42,531 bases of DNA from JAVBTT01 sp031550325 (GTDB lineage: Bacteria > Bacillota > Clostridia > Oscillospirales > UBA929). The notes beneath the pieces were generated by a model. That model was given only the letters and a program-made list of their open reading frames with translations. It had not been told where the DNA came from and made no database searches. A program made the translations under genes and the position numbers. Position 1 is the stretch's first letter; every line of letters begins with the position of its first letter. The stretch lies in contig JAVBOR010000029.1 of NCBI GenBank assembly GCA_031550325.1, forward strand, positions 1 through 42,531, in the 5' to 3' direction. This document shows positions 24,441 through 34,827 of the stretch, in pieces.

Positions 24441-24521
24441 TCAGTCCTTGGCTTTGACGCCAAACACCCTGCGCAAAAGACTTCTGAGCAGCTTTGGCGA
24501 CTGGAACACAACAATTTTCAT
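24441..24521 (-). CDS. spoVM: Stage V sporulation protein M (26 aa)
   Basis: A 26-residue amphipathic peptide beginning MKIVVFQSPKLLRSLLRR and ending VFGVKAKD. It has exactly the length of B. subtilis SpoVM and aligns without gaps to it as I recall it (MKFYTIKLPKFLGG...): Met1-Lys2, Pro9-Lys10, Leu12, Arg17, Gly21 and the final Lys-Asp agree. SpoVM reads the curvature of the forespore membrane and recruits SpoIVA, whose gene is nearby on the same strand. The ribosome site is AAGGGGGA. It is too short for most gene callers and easily missed. It follows a small membrane-protein gene by 14 bases. Confidence 0.88.
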   Translation of the reverse strand: MKIVVFQSPKLLRSLLRRVFGVKAKD

Positions 24522-24535
24522 ACATCAATTCCCCC

Positions 24536-24682
24536 TTATCGCTTGATCAGCAACAACCCGATACAAACCACAATACACGCGAGCAAAAGCACAAGCACAA
24601 TTGCGGGAAACAAAATGGCCATCAGGATGCCCAGGCCAAGCGCAAGCACCGCAAATCCCCATGGAATCAGCCGACGGCACAT
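24536..24682 (-). CDS. Small hydrophobic membrane protein
   Basis: A 48-residue protein beginning MCRRLIPWGFAVLALG, then almost wholly hydrophobic (two short or one long membrane helix, with ILMAILFPAIVLVLLL in the middle), ending LLIKR. AAGGAG lies eight bases before the ATG. It sits directly before spoVM on the same strand, so the two may be co-transcribed in sporulation. I do not recognise a family; the reading frame is supported by the ribosome site, composition and spacing. Confidence 0.65.
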   Translation of the reverse strand: MCRRLIPWGFAVLALGLGILMAILFPAIVLVLLLACIVVCIGLLLIKR

Positions 24683-24783
24683 GGACATCACTCCTTACAA
24701 ACCGTCATACCACAGTATATTGAGTTTTTTCATAAATGTTCCGTGTTCCTCCCCGAAAAAAGCGAAACAGGCCCTATAAACGC

Positions 24784-24844
24784 ACACAGCAATTAGTGAG
24801 GCCTTTCCGGAATAAATCCGAAAAGGCCTCACTAATTGCTGTGT
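24784..24844 (-). terminator. Long perfect inverted repeat after pheT
   Basis: Arms 24784-24806 and 24822-24844 are perfect 23-base reverse complements (ACACAGC...GGCCTTT / AAAGGCC...GCTGTGT); the loop itself can pair CGGA with TCCG. It lies 47 bases past the pheT stop on the minus strand, so it probably ends the pheST transcript. The stem is unusually long for a terminator, and CGGA-N5-TCCG recurs in repeats near 34910 and 42500. Confidence 0.6.
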
Positions 24845-24890
24845 TATTAATGTCACAGTGTCGCTTAATCGTGCCGCCAGCGACCTGCGC

Positions 24891-27257
24891 TCAGCTGCGC
24901 AGAACCGCTCCGCACTGCGCCTCAAGCGCTTTCAGAGCCTTGGCGACCGAGGCGTCGGCCTCGGCGTCGGTGAGCGTGCGGTCATCTGCCCGGAACGTCA
25001 GCGACAGCGCGACGCTCTTCTGCCCGCTGGGGATCGGCGCGCCGGTGTAGACGTCAAACACCGCGCAGCCGGTCAGCATTTTAGAGGCGCTCTGCCAAAC
25101 GGCGTCGGTCAGCGCCGAGGCGGGCAGGGCGGCGTCACAGACAACGGCAAGGTCGCGGTTGATCTGCGGGAAGCGCGGCAGCGGGGCAAACTGCGCCTCG
25201 GGGAGCGCGCATTCGAGCAGCGCCGGAAGGCTGAGCTCGGCTGCGAAAACCGGCTTGTCACATCCAAAGCGATCCAAAACGGCCGGATGAATCTCTCCCA
25301 GAACGCCCAGAACCCTGTCGCCCGAGCGCAGCTCGGCGCAGCGTCCGGGGTGGAAGGCGGCGTGTTTGGCAGTGGACTCAAAGCGCGGCGAGGCAACGCG
25401 CGCCGCCGATAGAACGGCCTCAACGTCGCCCTTGAGGGAAAAGAAGTCAACGCCCTCTCCGTACAGCCCCAACACCAGGCGCAGCGTTTCCTCGGGCAGC
25501 TGCTTCGGGCGGGGGAGATAGACCATGGCCTGCTCAAACAGGGAGGCTGCCGGGTTTCGAGCGGCCTGATTGCGGGAAAGCGCCTCCAAAAGCGAGGGAA
25601 GTGCTTCGGTGCGCATGACGGAGGTTTCCTCGCCCAACGGGTTGAGCAGTGTGACTGCGCCCTCGGCCGAGAGCCCTGCTTTGGCGTACAGGGAGCGGCC
25701 GACAAACGAGTAGGTGAGCATTTCTCTGTAGCCCAGAGCTATGCACGTCCGGCTAACCCCGCGCCGGGCAACCTGTAGAGGCGTTCTGCGACCGACCTCG
25801 GAAGAGGCGGTTATGGTCGAGGCAATGTTGTTGTAGCCGTAGAGCCTGGCAACTTCCTCGGCCAGATCCTCCCATATATTGAGGTCGGCGCGCCAGGAGG
25901 GCGGCGTGACGCCGTCTGGGCGCACGACGCAGCCCACCGAGGCCAGCGCGCGCTCCATAAACACTTCGGGGATGTCGGTGCCGAGAAACGCATTGATTTT
26001 AGCGGCGCCGAAGGGGATCCGGCGCGTCCGGAGATCGCTTTGATCGAGGTCAATGACGCCCTCGCAAACCGTGCCCGCGCCGAGCAGCTCCACGAGCTCG
26101 CAGGCGCGCTGCAAAGCCTCGACGGTCACCGAGGCGTCCAAGCCCTTTTCAAACCGCGTGGAGGCGTCCGTGCGCATCGCCAGCGAAAGCGCCGTCTTGC
26201 GGATGGACGGCCCGGAGAAGTTGGCGGACTCAAAGACGATGGTCGTCGTGCTTTCGGTGATGCCGCTGCCCTCGCCGCCCATGACGCCCGCGACGCCGAC
26301 CGGTTTGCGCGCGTCGGCAATGACCAGCATGTCCGGGCTGAGCGCGCGCGTCTGGCCGTCAAGCGTCTCAAGCTCTTCGCCCTCTTTGGCGCGGCGCACA
26401 ACGATTTTGCCGCCCTCGACACAGCCGAAGTCAAACGCATGCATCGGCTGGCCGTACTCAAGCAGAACATAGTTGGTGATGTCGACGATGTTGTTGATCG
26501 GGCGAATGCCGGACGCGCGCAGCCGCCTGCGCAGCCAGCGGGGCGACGGCTCCACCCTGACGTTTTCCACCATGCGCGCCGAATAGCGAGGGCACAGATC
26601 GGCGTCGGGCACCTCAACGGACAGCAGCGCGTCGACGCGCTGCCCGCCGCCGCGCACCCCTGGGACGCGCAGGGTAAGCGCCTGCTGAAGCGTCGCCGCC
26701 GTTTCACGCGCAAGCCCGATGACCGACAGGCAGTCCGGGCGGTTGTTCGTGATTTCAAAGTCGATCGCGCTGTCGCTGAGCAGCAGCGCCTCTCTGATGT
26801 CCTGCCCAAGCGGCGCGTCGCAACCGGGCAGCAGCAAAATGCCCTCGGCGTCGGCGCCGGGCTCGTCGGCGAGCGTCAGGTTCAGCTCTCCGATGGAGCA
26901 GAGCATTCCCTGGGAAAGCTCGCCGCGCATTTTTCCCGTGCGGATGACCTTGCCGCCGGGCAGAAGCGCGCCGTCAAGCGCGACAGGAACGATGTCCCCC
27001 TGGGACACGTTGGGTGCGCCGGTTAAGACCTGAAGAATCTCGTCGCCGCCGACGTCGACTTTGCACAAAAGCAGCTTGTCGGCGTTGGGATGGCGCTCTA
27101 CGCTGAGGAGTTTGCCCACAACGACGTTTTGAATGTCGCCGCCGAGGACCTCAACGGTTTCGGCCTTGGAGCCAGACATCGTCAGCGCGGCTGCCAGATC
27201 CTGGGCGGAGAGGGTAATGGACACAAAATCGGAAAGCCAGTTAACTGAACATTTCAT
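24891..27257 (-). CDS. pheT: Phenylalanine-tRNA ligase beta subunit
   Basis: Beta subunit (788 aa) of the cytoplasmic alpha2-beta2 enzyme that charges tRNA-Phe. Domains in order: tRNA-binding OB fold (about 40-150, VVVGKLLSVERHPNADKLLL), B3/B4 editing domain (about 210-390, with NIVDITNYVLLEYGQPMHAFD), B5 (about 400-470), the catalytic-like core (about 490-680), and the C-terminal ferredoxin-like anticodon-binding domain (about 695-788, PLPRFPQINRDLAVVCDAAL). Length is normal. It follows pheS by 15 bases and has its own ribosome site. Confidence 0.97.
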   Translation of the reverse strand: MKCSVNWLSDFVSITLSAQDLAAALTMSGSKAETVEVLGGDIQNVVVGKLLSVERHPNADKLLLCKVDVGGDEILQVLTGAPNVSQGDIVPVALDGALLPGGKVIRTGKMRGELSQGMLCSIGELNLTLADEPGADAEGILLLPGCDAPLGQDIREALLLSDSAIDFEITNNRPDCLSVIGLARETAATLQQALTLRVPGVRGGGQRVDALLSVEVPDADLCPRYSARMVENVRVEPSPRWLRRRLRASGIRPINNIVDITNYVLLEYGQPMHAFDFGCVEGGKIVVRRAKEGEELETLDGQTRALSPDMLVIADARKPVGVAGVMGGEGSGITESTTTIVFESANFSGPSIRKTALSLAMRTDASTRFEKGLDASVTVEALQRACELVELLGAGTVCEGVIDLDQSDLRTRRIPFGAAKINAFLGTDIPEVFMERALASVGCVVRPDGVTPPSWRADLNIWEDLAEEVARLYGYNNIASTITASSEVGRRTPLQVARRGVSRTCIALGYREMLTYSFVGRSLYAKAGLSAEGAVTLLNPLGEETSVMRTEALPSLLEALSRNQAARNPAASLFEQAMVYLPRPKQLPEETLRLVLGLYGEGVDFFSLKGDVEAVLSAARVASPRFESTAKHAAFHPGRCAELRSGDRVLGVLGEIHPAVLDRFGCDKPVFAAELSLPALLECALPEAQFAPLPRFPQINRDLAVVCDAALPASALTDAVWQSASKMLTGCAVFDVYTGAPIPSGQKSVALSLTFRADDRTLTDAEADASVAKALKALEAQCGAVLRS

Positions 27258-27272
27258 TGTCAGACGCCCCCC

Positions 27273-28292
27273 TTAAAACTGCGACAGGAAGCGCATGTCA
27301 TTTTCAAAGAACAGGCGCATGTCGGTGATGTTGTAGCGCATGAGCGCAAGCCGCTCCAGACCGATGCCGAACGCGAAGCCCGAATAAATCTCCGGGTCGA
27401 TGCCGCAGTTTCTGAGCACCTGGGGGTGCACCATGCCCGAGCCCAGCATTTCGATAAAGCCCTCGCCCTTGCAAAGCGAACAGCCTCTGCCGCCGCAGGC
27501 GAAGCACTCAAGGTCGACCTCGGCAGAGGGCTCGGTGTAGGGGAAGTGGTGAGGGCGAAAGCGCAGCTTGGTCTTCCCCCCGTAGATGCTCCTCATCAAT
27601 AACTCCAGTGTGCCCTTCAGGTCGCCCATCGTGACGCCTTTGTCGACAACGAGTCCCTCGATTTGATGGAACATCGGCGAGTGTGTGGCGTCGACCTCGT
27701 CTTTGCGGTAGACCCTTCCAGGGGAAATGATGCGGATCGGCGGGGACTGCTTTTCCATGACGCGGATCTGAACCGACGAGGTCTGCGTGCGCAGAATGGT
27801 TTTGTCGTCCATATAAAAGGTATCCTGCATGTCGCGCGCGGGATGGTCTTCCCCCGTGTTCAGCGCGTCAAAGCAGTAATAGGTGTGTTCGACTTCAGGG
27901 CCCTCGGCGATCTGAAAGCCCATGCCCAGAAAGATCTCCTCCACCTCGGTCAAAATGTTGCTCATCGGATGGGCGCTGCCGAGCCTGCGCGGCGCTCCGG
28001 GAAGTGAGACGTCAATCGTCTCCGCCGCGAGGCGCGCGCTGAGCGCCTGCTGCGACAGGCGGGCGCCCGACTGCTCAAGCTGTGTTTCGATGTACGCCCG
28101 GATTTCGTTGGCCAGGCTTCCCATGATGGGGCGTTCTTCGGCACTGAGCTTGCCCATCTCTTTCAACACGGCCGTAAGCTCGCCCTTTTTCCCCAAAAAA
28201 CGGACGCGCAGCGATTCAAGCTCTGATACGGAATCGACGCTCGCGAATGCCTCGCGCACCCTGTTGCGCAAATCCTCCAATTGTTGCTTCAT
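27273..28292 (-). CDS. pheS: Phenylalanine-tRNA ligase alpha subunit
   Basis: Catalytic alpha subunit (339 aa). It has an N-terminal coiled coil (about 1-80), class II motif 2 (LRTQTSSVQIRVME, FHQIEGLVVD) and motif 3 (GFAFGIGLERLALMRYNITD). The segment LRFRPHHFPYTEPSAEVDLE is the PheS amino-acid-binding signature. No T-box leader is visible in the 86-base gap to leuA, which is divergent and shares this intergenic region. Confidence 0.97.
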   Translation of the reverse strand: MKQQLEDLRNRVREAFASVDSVSELESLRVRFLGKKGELTAVLKEMGKLSAEERPIMGSLANEIRAYIETQLEQSGARLSQQALSARLAAETIDVSLPGAPRRLGSAHPMSNILTEVEEIFLGMGFQIAEGPEVEHTYYCFDALNTGEDHPARDMQDTFYMDDKTILRTQTSSVQIRVMEKQSPPIRIISPGRVYRKDEVDATHSPMFHQIEGLVVDKGVTMGDLKGTLELLMRSIYGGKTKLRFRPHHFPYTEPSAEVDLECFACGGRGCSLCKGEGFIEMLGSGMVHPQVLRNCGIDPEIYSGFAFGIGLERLALMRYNITDMRLFFENDMRFLSQF

Positions 28293-28314
28293 GTTGCGGC
28301 TCCTTTACTTTCCC

Positions 28315-28343
28315 TTGACAGCAGATTTGTCCAAGTATATACT
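28315..28343 (+). promoter_or_regulatory. Sigma-A promoter of leuA-cimA
   Basis: A consensus -35 TTGACA (28315-28320), a 17-bp spacer and TATACT (28338-28343), 35 bases before the leuA start. No leader or T-box fits in the remaining space, so control by attenuation at this promoter is unlikely. Confidence 0.75.
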
Positions 28344-28378
28344 AGTTGTTACTATTTTTCAAGAGGGAGCGTGGCAAG

Positions 28379-29899
28379 TTGAAGCGTCGAATTCAAATAT
28401 TTGACACTACTTTGCGCGACGGAGAACAGTCCCCCGGCTGCTCCATGGACATTGCCGAAAAGCTTGATGTCACGGCTCAACTCGAAAAACTGAACGTCGA
28501 TGTGATCGAGGCAGGATTTGCCATTTCCTCGCCGGGTGACTTCGCAGCGGTAAAAGCCGTGTCCGAACTTGTCAAAAACGCGTGTGTCGCGTCGCTTTCC
28601 CGCTGCGTGCAAAATGACATCGACGCGGCAGCCGAAGCGCTCAAGGCGGCGGTTTCTCCCCGCATCCATTTGGTAATCGCCACGTCGCCCATCCACATGC
28701 GCGCCAAGCTTAAAATGACGCCCGAGCAGGTTCTGGAGCAGGCGGTTCAGTCGATCAAGTACGCCAGGCGCTTTTGCGCGGACGTGCAGTTTTCGGCCGA
28801 GGACGCCACGCGCTCGGACAGGGCCTTTTTGTGCGAGGTCTATAAGGCGGCCATTGAGGCAGGCGCCAGTGTGATCAACATTGCCGACACCGTGGGCTAC
28901 GCGACGCCCAACGAGTTTTATAATCTGGTCAAATATGTTCAGGAGCACTGCCCGGGTGTTGACGGCGTGACGGTTTCGGTGCACTGCCACAACGACCTTG
29001 GCATGGCCACGGCCAACTCCATCTCGGGCGTGGCCGCGGGCGCGTCGCAGGTCGAGTGCACGCTCAGCGGCATCGGCGAGCGCGCCGGAAACACGTCTCT
29101 GGAAGAGATTGTCATGACGCTGAAGACCCGCGCCGATCTGATGTCGGCAGACTGCGGCGTGGACAGCCGCCAGATTTACAAGGCAGTGCGCCTGATTCAG
29201 GCTGTGATCGGACTGCCCATTCCGCCCAACAAGGCCATCGTCGGCGCAAACGCCTTTGCCCACGAGGCCGGCATTCACCAGCACGGCGTTCTGGCCGACC
29301 GGGAGACCTATGAGATCATGCGGCCCGAAGAGATCGGCATTCCGCTGAACAGCATCGTTCTGGGCAAGCACTCGGGCAGGGCTGCGCTCAGCGAGCGCCT
29401 GCACGCGCTGGGGTTTTCGCCCACGCCGGAGGCTCTGGACGCTGTCTTTGAGCAGTTTAAAGTTTTGGCCGACAAAAAGAAGGTCGTTTCCGACCGGGAT
29501 CTCATTGCGCTCATGGGCGGCGACACCTTTGAGGACGTCGGGCTTTACAAACTGGAGAGCTTTGTGATCAACTCGGGCAACACCATTGACGCCACGGCCA
29601 TTCTCAAGCTCCGCCGCGGCGACGCGCTGATTCAGGGCGTGGAGATGGGCGACGGCCCTGTGGACGCCGCGTTTAAGACGGTCAACTCCATCACGGGCGG
29701 CCAGTTTTCCCTAGAAAACTACGCGCTGCACTCGGTGACCGAGGGCGGGGACGCTTTGGGTGAGGCCCTGGTGCGCATCGTCGACGGAAAAGGCAACATG
29801 TATACGGGCAGGGGCATTTCCACCGACATCATTGAGTCTTCGGTCAAGGCTTATATCAACGCGGTCAACAAGGCCATAACTGACGGTGAAGACACGTGA
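28379..29899 (+). CDS. leuA: 2-isopropylmalate synthase
   Basis: First enzyme of leucine synthesis: acetyl-CoA plus 2-oxoisovalerate to 2-isopropylmalate (506 aa). The HMGL-like TIM barrel starts RIQIFDTTLRDGEQSPG, has the metal-binding HCHNDLGMATAN, and ends near residue 270. The LeuA C-terminal regulatory domain (about 385-505) that binds leucine is present (GDTFEDVGLYKLESFVINSG...). The GERAGNTSLEE motif separates LeuA from homocitrate and citramalate synthases. The start is TTG 28379, with GAGGGAG nine bases upstream; an in-frame upstream ATG at 28346 has no such site. The stop overlaps the cimA start (GTGA). Confidence 0.95.
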   Translation: MKRRIQIFDTTLRDGEQSPGCSMDIAEKLDVTAQLEKLNVDVIEAGFAISSPGDFAAVKAVSELVKNACVASLSRCVQNDIDAAAEALKAAVSPRIHLVIATSPIHMRAKLKMTPEQVLEQAVQSIKYARRFCADVQFSAEDATRSDRAFLCEVYKAAIEAGASVINIADTVGYATPNEFYNLVKYVQEHCPGVDGVTVSVHCHNDLGMATANSISGVAAGASQVECTLSGIGERAGNTSLEEIVMTLKTRADLMSADCGVDSRQIYKAVRLIQAVIGLPIPPNKAIVGANAFAHEAGIHQHGVLADRETYEIMRPEEIGIPLNSIVLGKHSGRAALSERLHALGFSPTPEALDAVFEQFKVLADKKKVVSDRDLIALMGGDTFEDVGLYKLESFVINSGNTIDATAILKLRRGDALIQGVEMGDGPVDAAFKTVNSITGGQFSLENYALHSVTEGGDALGEALVRIVDGKGNMYTGRGISTDIIESSVKAYINAVNKAITDGEDT

Positions 29900-31470
29900 G
29901 CCGGGTCGTGACGCTCGACACGAGTCTCCGCGACGGCGCGCAGGCCGAAGGGGTTTCTTTTTCGGTACTGGACAAACTGGAGATCATTCGCGTGCTGGAC
30001 GAGATCGGCGTCGACTATATTGAGGCTGGGCAGCCCTCCAATCCCAAGGACAGGGAACTGTTTGCCCTCCGGCCGCCCACGCGCTTTTCAAAGCTCACGG
30101 CGTTTGGCCCGACGGCGCGCAAAGACACGCTGCCGCAGGAGGATGAGGGCATCCGCGAGCTACTGAGCGTACAGACCCCCGCGGTGACCGTGTTTGGAAA
30201 GGCCAGCCTGCTGCACGTGACCGACGTGCTGTGCTGCTCCGGCGAAGAAAATCTGAGGCTGATTGAGCAGAGCTGCTCCTTTTTGCGTGCCGGCGGGCGT
30301 GAGGTTCTCTTCGACGCCGAGCATTTTTTTGACGGGTATCTCCTCAACCGCGATTATGCGCTCGAGTGCCTGCGCGCGGCGGCGCGCGGCGGCGCTTCTC
30401 TGCTTGTGCTGTGCGACACCAACGGAGGCCGGTTTCCCGACGAGGTGTACGCGGTCGTTCGCGATGTGCGCGCCTGTCTCGACACGCCTTTGGGCATCCA
30501 CGCCCACAACGACACCGGCATGGCCGACGCCAACACGATGCTGGCCGTCGAGGCCGGCGCCGGGCATGTACAGGGGACGCTGTGCGGCTTCGGCGAGCGC
30601 TGCGGCAACGCCAATCTGGCCACGGTGATGGCCGGGCTTTCGGGCAAACGCGGCAAAACGCTGTCCTGCGACCTCTCATCTCTGACGCGCGCGGTGCGAA
30701 CCGTCGCCGAAATCGCCAACGTCTCGCTGAAATCCAACCTGCCCTACGTCGGACGGTCGGCGTTTGCGCACAAGGCCGGTATGCACATCGACGCCATGCG
30801 CAAAAACCCCGCGACGTTTGAGCATATTTCTCCCGAAGTGTTCGGCAACGACCGCCGGTTTCTGACTTCCGAGCTGTCCGGACGCAATCAGGTTCTGCCC
30901 TTTGTCAGGGCCATCCTGCCGGACGCCGGCAAGAACGCGCCCGAGGTGGCCGCGCTTGCCGGGCTGCTGAAAGAGCGTGAAAAGCTGGGGTACGCCTATG
31001 AGGGCGCCGAGGCCAGCTTTGAGCTGCTTGTGCGCCGCGAGCTCGGCGTATACAAACCGCTGTTTGAGCTCGTGTATTTCAGGACGTTCAGCGAGCAGTT
31101 TGGCATGAATGAGGGCAAAGCGACCGCATTGATCAAGCTGCGCGTCGGCGCGGAGTCCGCGCTCAGCGCCGGCGAGGGGGACGGCCCGGTGCACGCGCTG
31201 GACAGCGCGCTGCGCGGCGCGCTGAAGCCCTTTTATCCTCAGGTGGGCGCCATCCGTCTCATTGACTATAAAGTGCGCGTGCTCAATCCGCGGGACGCCA
31301 CCGCCTCGCAGGTGCGCGTGCTGATCACGTCCACGGACGGCGGGCGCGTGTGGAGCACGGTGGGCGTGTCCGCAGATATCATTCAGGCCTCCTGGCAGGC
31401 GTTGAGCGACTCTGTGGAGTTTTACTGCCTGGAGGAGCGCCGGCGCGGCGGGGAAGAAAAGACTTCATGA
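29896..31470 (+). CDS. cimA: (R)-citramalate synthase
   Basis: LeuA paralogue of 524 aa that makes citramalate from pyruvate and acetyl-CoA, giving 2-oxobutyrate for isoleucine without threonine. The start is VVTLDTSLRDGAQAEGVSFS; DTSLRDGAQ..G.SFS, with Ser-Leu where LeuA has Thr-Leu, is typical of CimA. The metal site is HAHNDTGMADANT, and GFGERCGNANL replaces GIGERAGNTSL. A C-terminal LeuA-like dimer/regulatory domain is present (about 395-515). It starts with GTG overlapping the leuA stop, so the two are coupled, a common pair in Clostridia. Confidence 0.93.
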   Translation: MSRVVTLDTSLRDGAQAEGVSFSVLDKLEIIRVLDEIGVDYIEAGQPSNPKDRELFALRPPTRFSKLTAFGPTARKDTLPQEDEGIRELLSVQTPAVTVFGKASLLHVTDVLCCSGEENLRLIEQSCSFLRAGGREVLFDAEHFFDGYLLNRDYALECLRAAARGGASLLVLCDTNGGRFPDEVYAVVRDVRACLDTPLGIHAHNDTGMADANTMLAVEAGAGHVQGTLCGFGERCGNANLATVMAGLSGKRGKTLSCDLSSLTRAVRTVAEIANVSLKSNLPYVGRSAFAHKAGMHIDAMRKNPATFEHISPEVFGNDRRFLTSELSGRNQVLPFVRAILPDAGKNAPEVAALAGLLKEREKLGYAYEGAEASFELLVRRELGVYKPLFELVYFRTFSEQFGMNEGKATALIKLRVGAESALSAGEGDGPVHALDSALRGALKPFYPQVGAIRLIDYKVRVLNPRDATASQVRVLITSTDGGRVWSTVGVSADIIQASWQALSDSVEFYCLEERRRGGEEKTS

Positions 31471-31568
31471 TCCCTGACCCCGCGACCAGACCGCTGACCC
31501 GGTGCCGCCGGGACGAGAAAAGCGATTGAACGCCCCTGTAAGCGGCGTATACAGAAGGAGGAAAGAGG

Positions 31569-32930
31569 ATGCTCACCGTCAGAGAGGTTTACGAACAGGC
31601 GAAGGAACTGGCCGGAACGCAGATCGTATTGAATGGGTGGCTGCGCACTGTGCGCGACTCCAAGGTGATCGGATTTTTGGAGCTGGGAGACGGCACCTGC
31701 CAAAAGAGCGTGCAGGTTGTTGTGGATGAAAAAATGGCCGACTTTTCTCGCACGATTGCGCTGGGGGTCGGTACGGCTGTGGAGGTCAGGGGAGAGCTGG
31801 TGCTGACGCCCGAAGCGAAGCAGCTTTTTGAGATCAAAGCCGAGGCCGTGCGCGTCGTGGGCGACTGTCCACCTGACTATCCCTTACAGAAAAAACGGCA
31901 TAGTATGGAATATTTGCGCACGGTGGCCCACCTTCGGCCGCGCACAAACACCTTTCAGGCGGTGTTCCGTGTGCGCAGTGAGGCGGCGTTTGCCGTTCAT
32001 GAGTTTTTCCACGGCAGGGGCTTTGTCTACGCGCACACGCCCATCATCACGGGCAGTGACTGCGAGGGCGCAGGGGAGATGTTCCGCGTGACCTGCCTGG
32101 AGCCCGGCAAAACCGACTATTCGGAGGATTTCTTTGGCAAGCAGACCGGCCTGACCGTATCCGGGCAGCTTGAGGCCGAGACGTTTGCGCAGGCGTTCTC
32201 GCGCACCTATACCTTCGGGCCGACGTTCCGCGCCGAGAACTCCAACACGCCGCGCCACGCTGCCGAGTTTTGGATGATCGAGCCTGAGCTTGCCTTTGCC
32301 GACCTCAACGACGATATGGAGCTGGCCGAGGCCATGGTCAAGCATGTCATCAACAGGGTTATGGAACGCTGTCCGGACGAGATTCGCTTTTTTGCCGACT
32401 TTGTGGATAAACAGCTAATGGAGCGCCTTGAAGCCGTGCGAAACGCCAAGTTTGCCCGCATGAGCTACACGCAGGCGGTGGCCGAGCTTGAGAAGGCCGC
32501 CGACAGCTTTAAGTATCCGGTGTTTTGGGGCTGCGACCTTCAAACCGAGCACGAGCGCTACCTGACCGAAAAGGTGGTGGGCGGGCCCGTGTTTGTGACC
32601 GACTACCCCAAAGAGATCAAGGCGTTTTACATGCGCGTCAATGAGGACGGAAAGACCGTCGCTGCCATGGATATGCTGGTGCCGGGCGTCGGCGAGCTCA
32701 TTGGCGGCAGCCAGCGCGAGGAACGCCACGACGTGCTGGTCGCCCGCATCAGGGAGCTTGAGCTCGAAGTCGAGGACTACAGCTGGTATCTGGATCTGCG
32801 CAAGTTCGGGTCGACGCCCCACGCGGGGTTTGGGCTCGGTTTTGAGCGCATGATCATGTATTTGACAGGCATGAGCAACATCAGAGACGTGATTGCCTTC
32901 CCCCGAACGCCCGGCTTTGCCGAATTTTAG
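31569..32930 (+). CDS. asnS: Asparagine-tRNA ligase
   Basis: Class IIb synthetase of 453 aa. The N-terminal OB fold binds the anticodon (IVLNGWLRTVRDSKVIGFLE, then KSVQVVVDE). The catalytic core has motif 2 (TFGPTFRAENSNTPRHAAEF) and motif 3 (GFGLGFERMIMYLTGMSNIR). The SEDFFGKQTGLTVSGQLEAE stretch is typical of AsnS. GAGGAAAGAGG precedes the ATG. No T-box leader is seen in the 98-base gap upstream. Confidence 0.96.
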   Translation: MLTVREVYEQAKELAGTQIVLNGWLRTVRDSKVIGFLELGDGTCQKSVQVVVDEKMADFSRTIALGVGTAVEVRGELVLTPEAKQLFEIKAEAVRVVGDCPPDYPLQKKRHSMEYLRTVAHLRPRTNTFQAVFRVRSEAAFAVHEFFHGRGFVYAHTPIITGSDCEGAGEMFRVTCLEPGKTDYSEDFFGKQTGLTVSGQLEAETFAQAFSRTYTFGPTFRAENSNTPRHAAEFWMIEPELAFADLNDDMELAEAMVKHVINRVMERCPDEIRFFADFVDKQLMERLEAVRNAKFARMSYTQAVAELEKAADSFKYPVFWGCDLQTEHERYLTEKVVGGPVFVTDYPKEIKAFYMRVNEDGKTVAAMDMLVPGVGELIGGSQREERHDVLVARIRELELEVEDYSWYLDLRKFGSTPHAGFGLGFERMIMYLTGMSNIRDVIAFPRTPGFAEF

Positions 32931-32942
32931 GAGGAGCGGGAT

Positions 32943-33584
32943 ATGAAACGGAAAAGCCCGGTATTTACACTTGTCTTGTTTTCCATCATGCTCGCGCTTG
33001 AGGCGCTGGTCTGTTTTACGCCGCTTGGCTCTCTGTTTGCCGGTACGCCCATCGTCGCGACGCTCAGCCACATTCCGGTCATTCTGACCGCGGTGATTCT
33101 CGGCACCGGTTACGGCACGGTTATGGGGTTTTTTTTCGGTCTGTTCAGCTTTATTGTTTGGACGTTCATGCCGCCGCCCGCGTCGGCGGCCATGGCCTTT
33201 TTGTTTACGCCGCTATATAGCGCGGGCGCGTATGAAGGCAGCGTCTGGAGCCTGGTCATCTGTTTTGTGCCGCGTATTTTGGTGGGCACGGTCTCGGGTC
33301 TGTGTTTCGCCGGACTCGACAGGCTGAAAAGGCTTCCTCAGCTGGCCGCGCTGGCGATCACGGGCGTTTTGGGTTCGGCGACCAACACCGTTCTTGTTAT
33401 TTCGGGGTTTTACCTGTTCTTTGCCGAGCAGTACGCCGAGATCGCTGGTATTTCGGTGGACAGCATTATGACCGGCATTATCGGCGTCAACGGCCTGATG
33501 GAAGCCGCTGTCGCAGCGCTTCTTGCCGCCGCTGTGGGCAAAGCGGTTCTTTCGTTCATGCGCCGGGAAAAGCCAGTCTATTAA
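32943..33584 (+). CDS. ECF transporter S component
   Basis: Substrate-binding membrane component of an energy-coupling-factor importer (213 aa, about six membrane segments). The TPIVATLSHIPVILTAVILG segment and the following GFFFGLFSFIVWTFMP are typical of S components for vitamins such as pantothenate or related compounds; the substrate is not certain. No EcfA or EcfT gene is nearby, so it would share a common ECF module encoded elsewhere. Begins 12 bases after asnS, with AGGAGCGGG as ribosome site. Confidence 0.82.
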   Translation: MKRKSPVFTLVLFSIMLALEALVCFTPLGSLFAGTPIVATLSHIPVILTAVILGTGYGTVMGFFFGLFSFIVWTFMPPPASAAMAFLFTPLYSAGAYEGSVWSLVICFVPRILVGTVSGLCFAGLDRLKRLPQLAALAITGVLGSATNTVLVISGFYLFFAEQYAEIAGISVDSIMTGIIGVNGLMEAAVAALLAAAVGKAVLSFMRREKPVY

Positions 33585-33601
33585 AGTAGGGGGAACAGAA
33601 C

Positions 33602-34792
<1,191 letters not shown>

Positions 34793-34798
34793 TCTGAT

Positions 34799-34827
34799 CA
34801 CGCGGCCGACGTTTTGTCGGCCGCGTG
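34799..34827 (+). terminator. Terminator after the aminotransferase gene
   Basis: CACGCGGCCGAC (34799-34810) and GTCGGCCGCGTG (34816-34827) form a perfect 12-bp stem with loop GTTTT, seven bases past the stop codon. A second hairpin, GTAGACAAA/TTTGTCTAC (34833-34857), follows directly. Confidence 0.75.

Noticed and set aside
26040..27026. Long plus-strand open frames opposite pheT
   Set aside because: They are shadows of the GC-rich pheT gene, with no start signals or recognisable domains.
28293..28378. Possible T-box or leucine leader between pheS and leuA
   Set aside because: The gap is only 86 bases, contains a plain sigma-A promoter, and has no room for a T-box structure.
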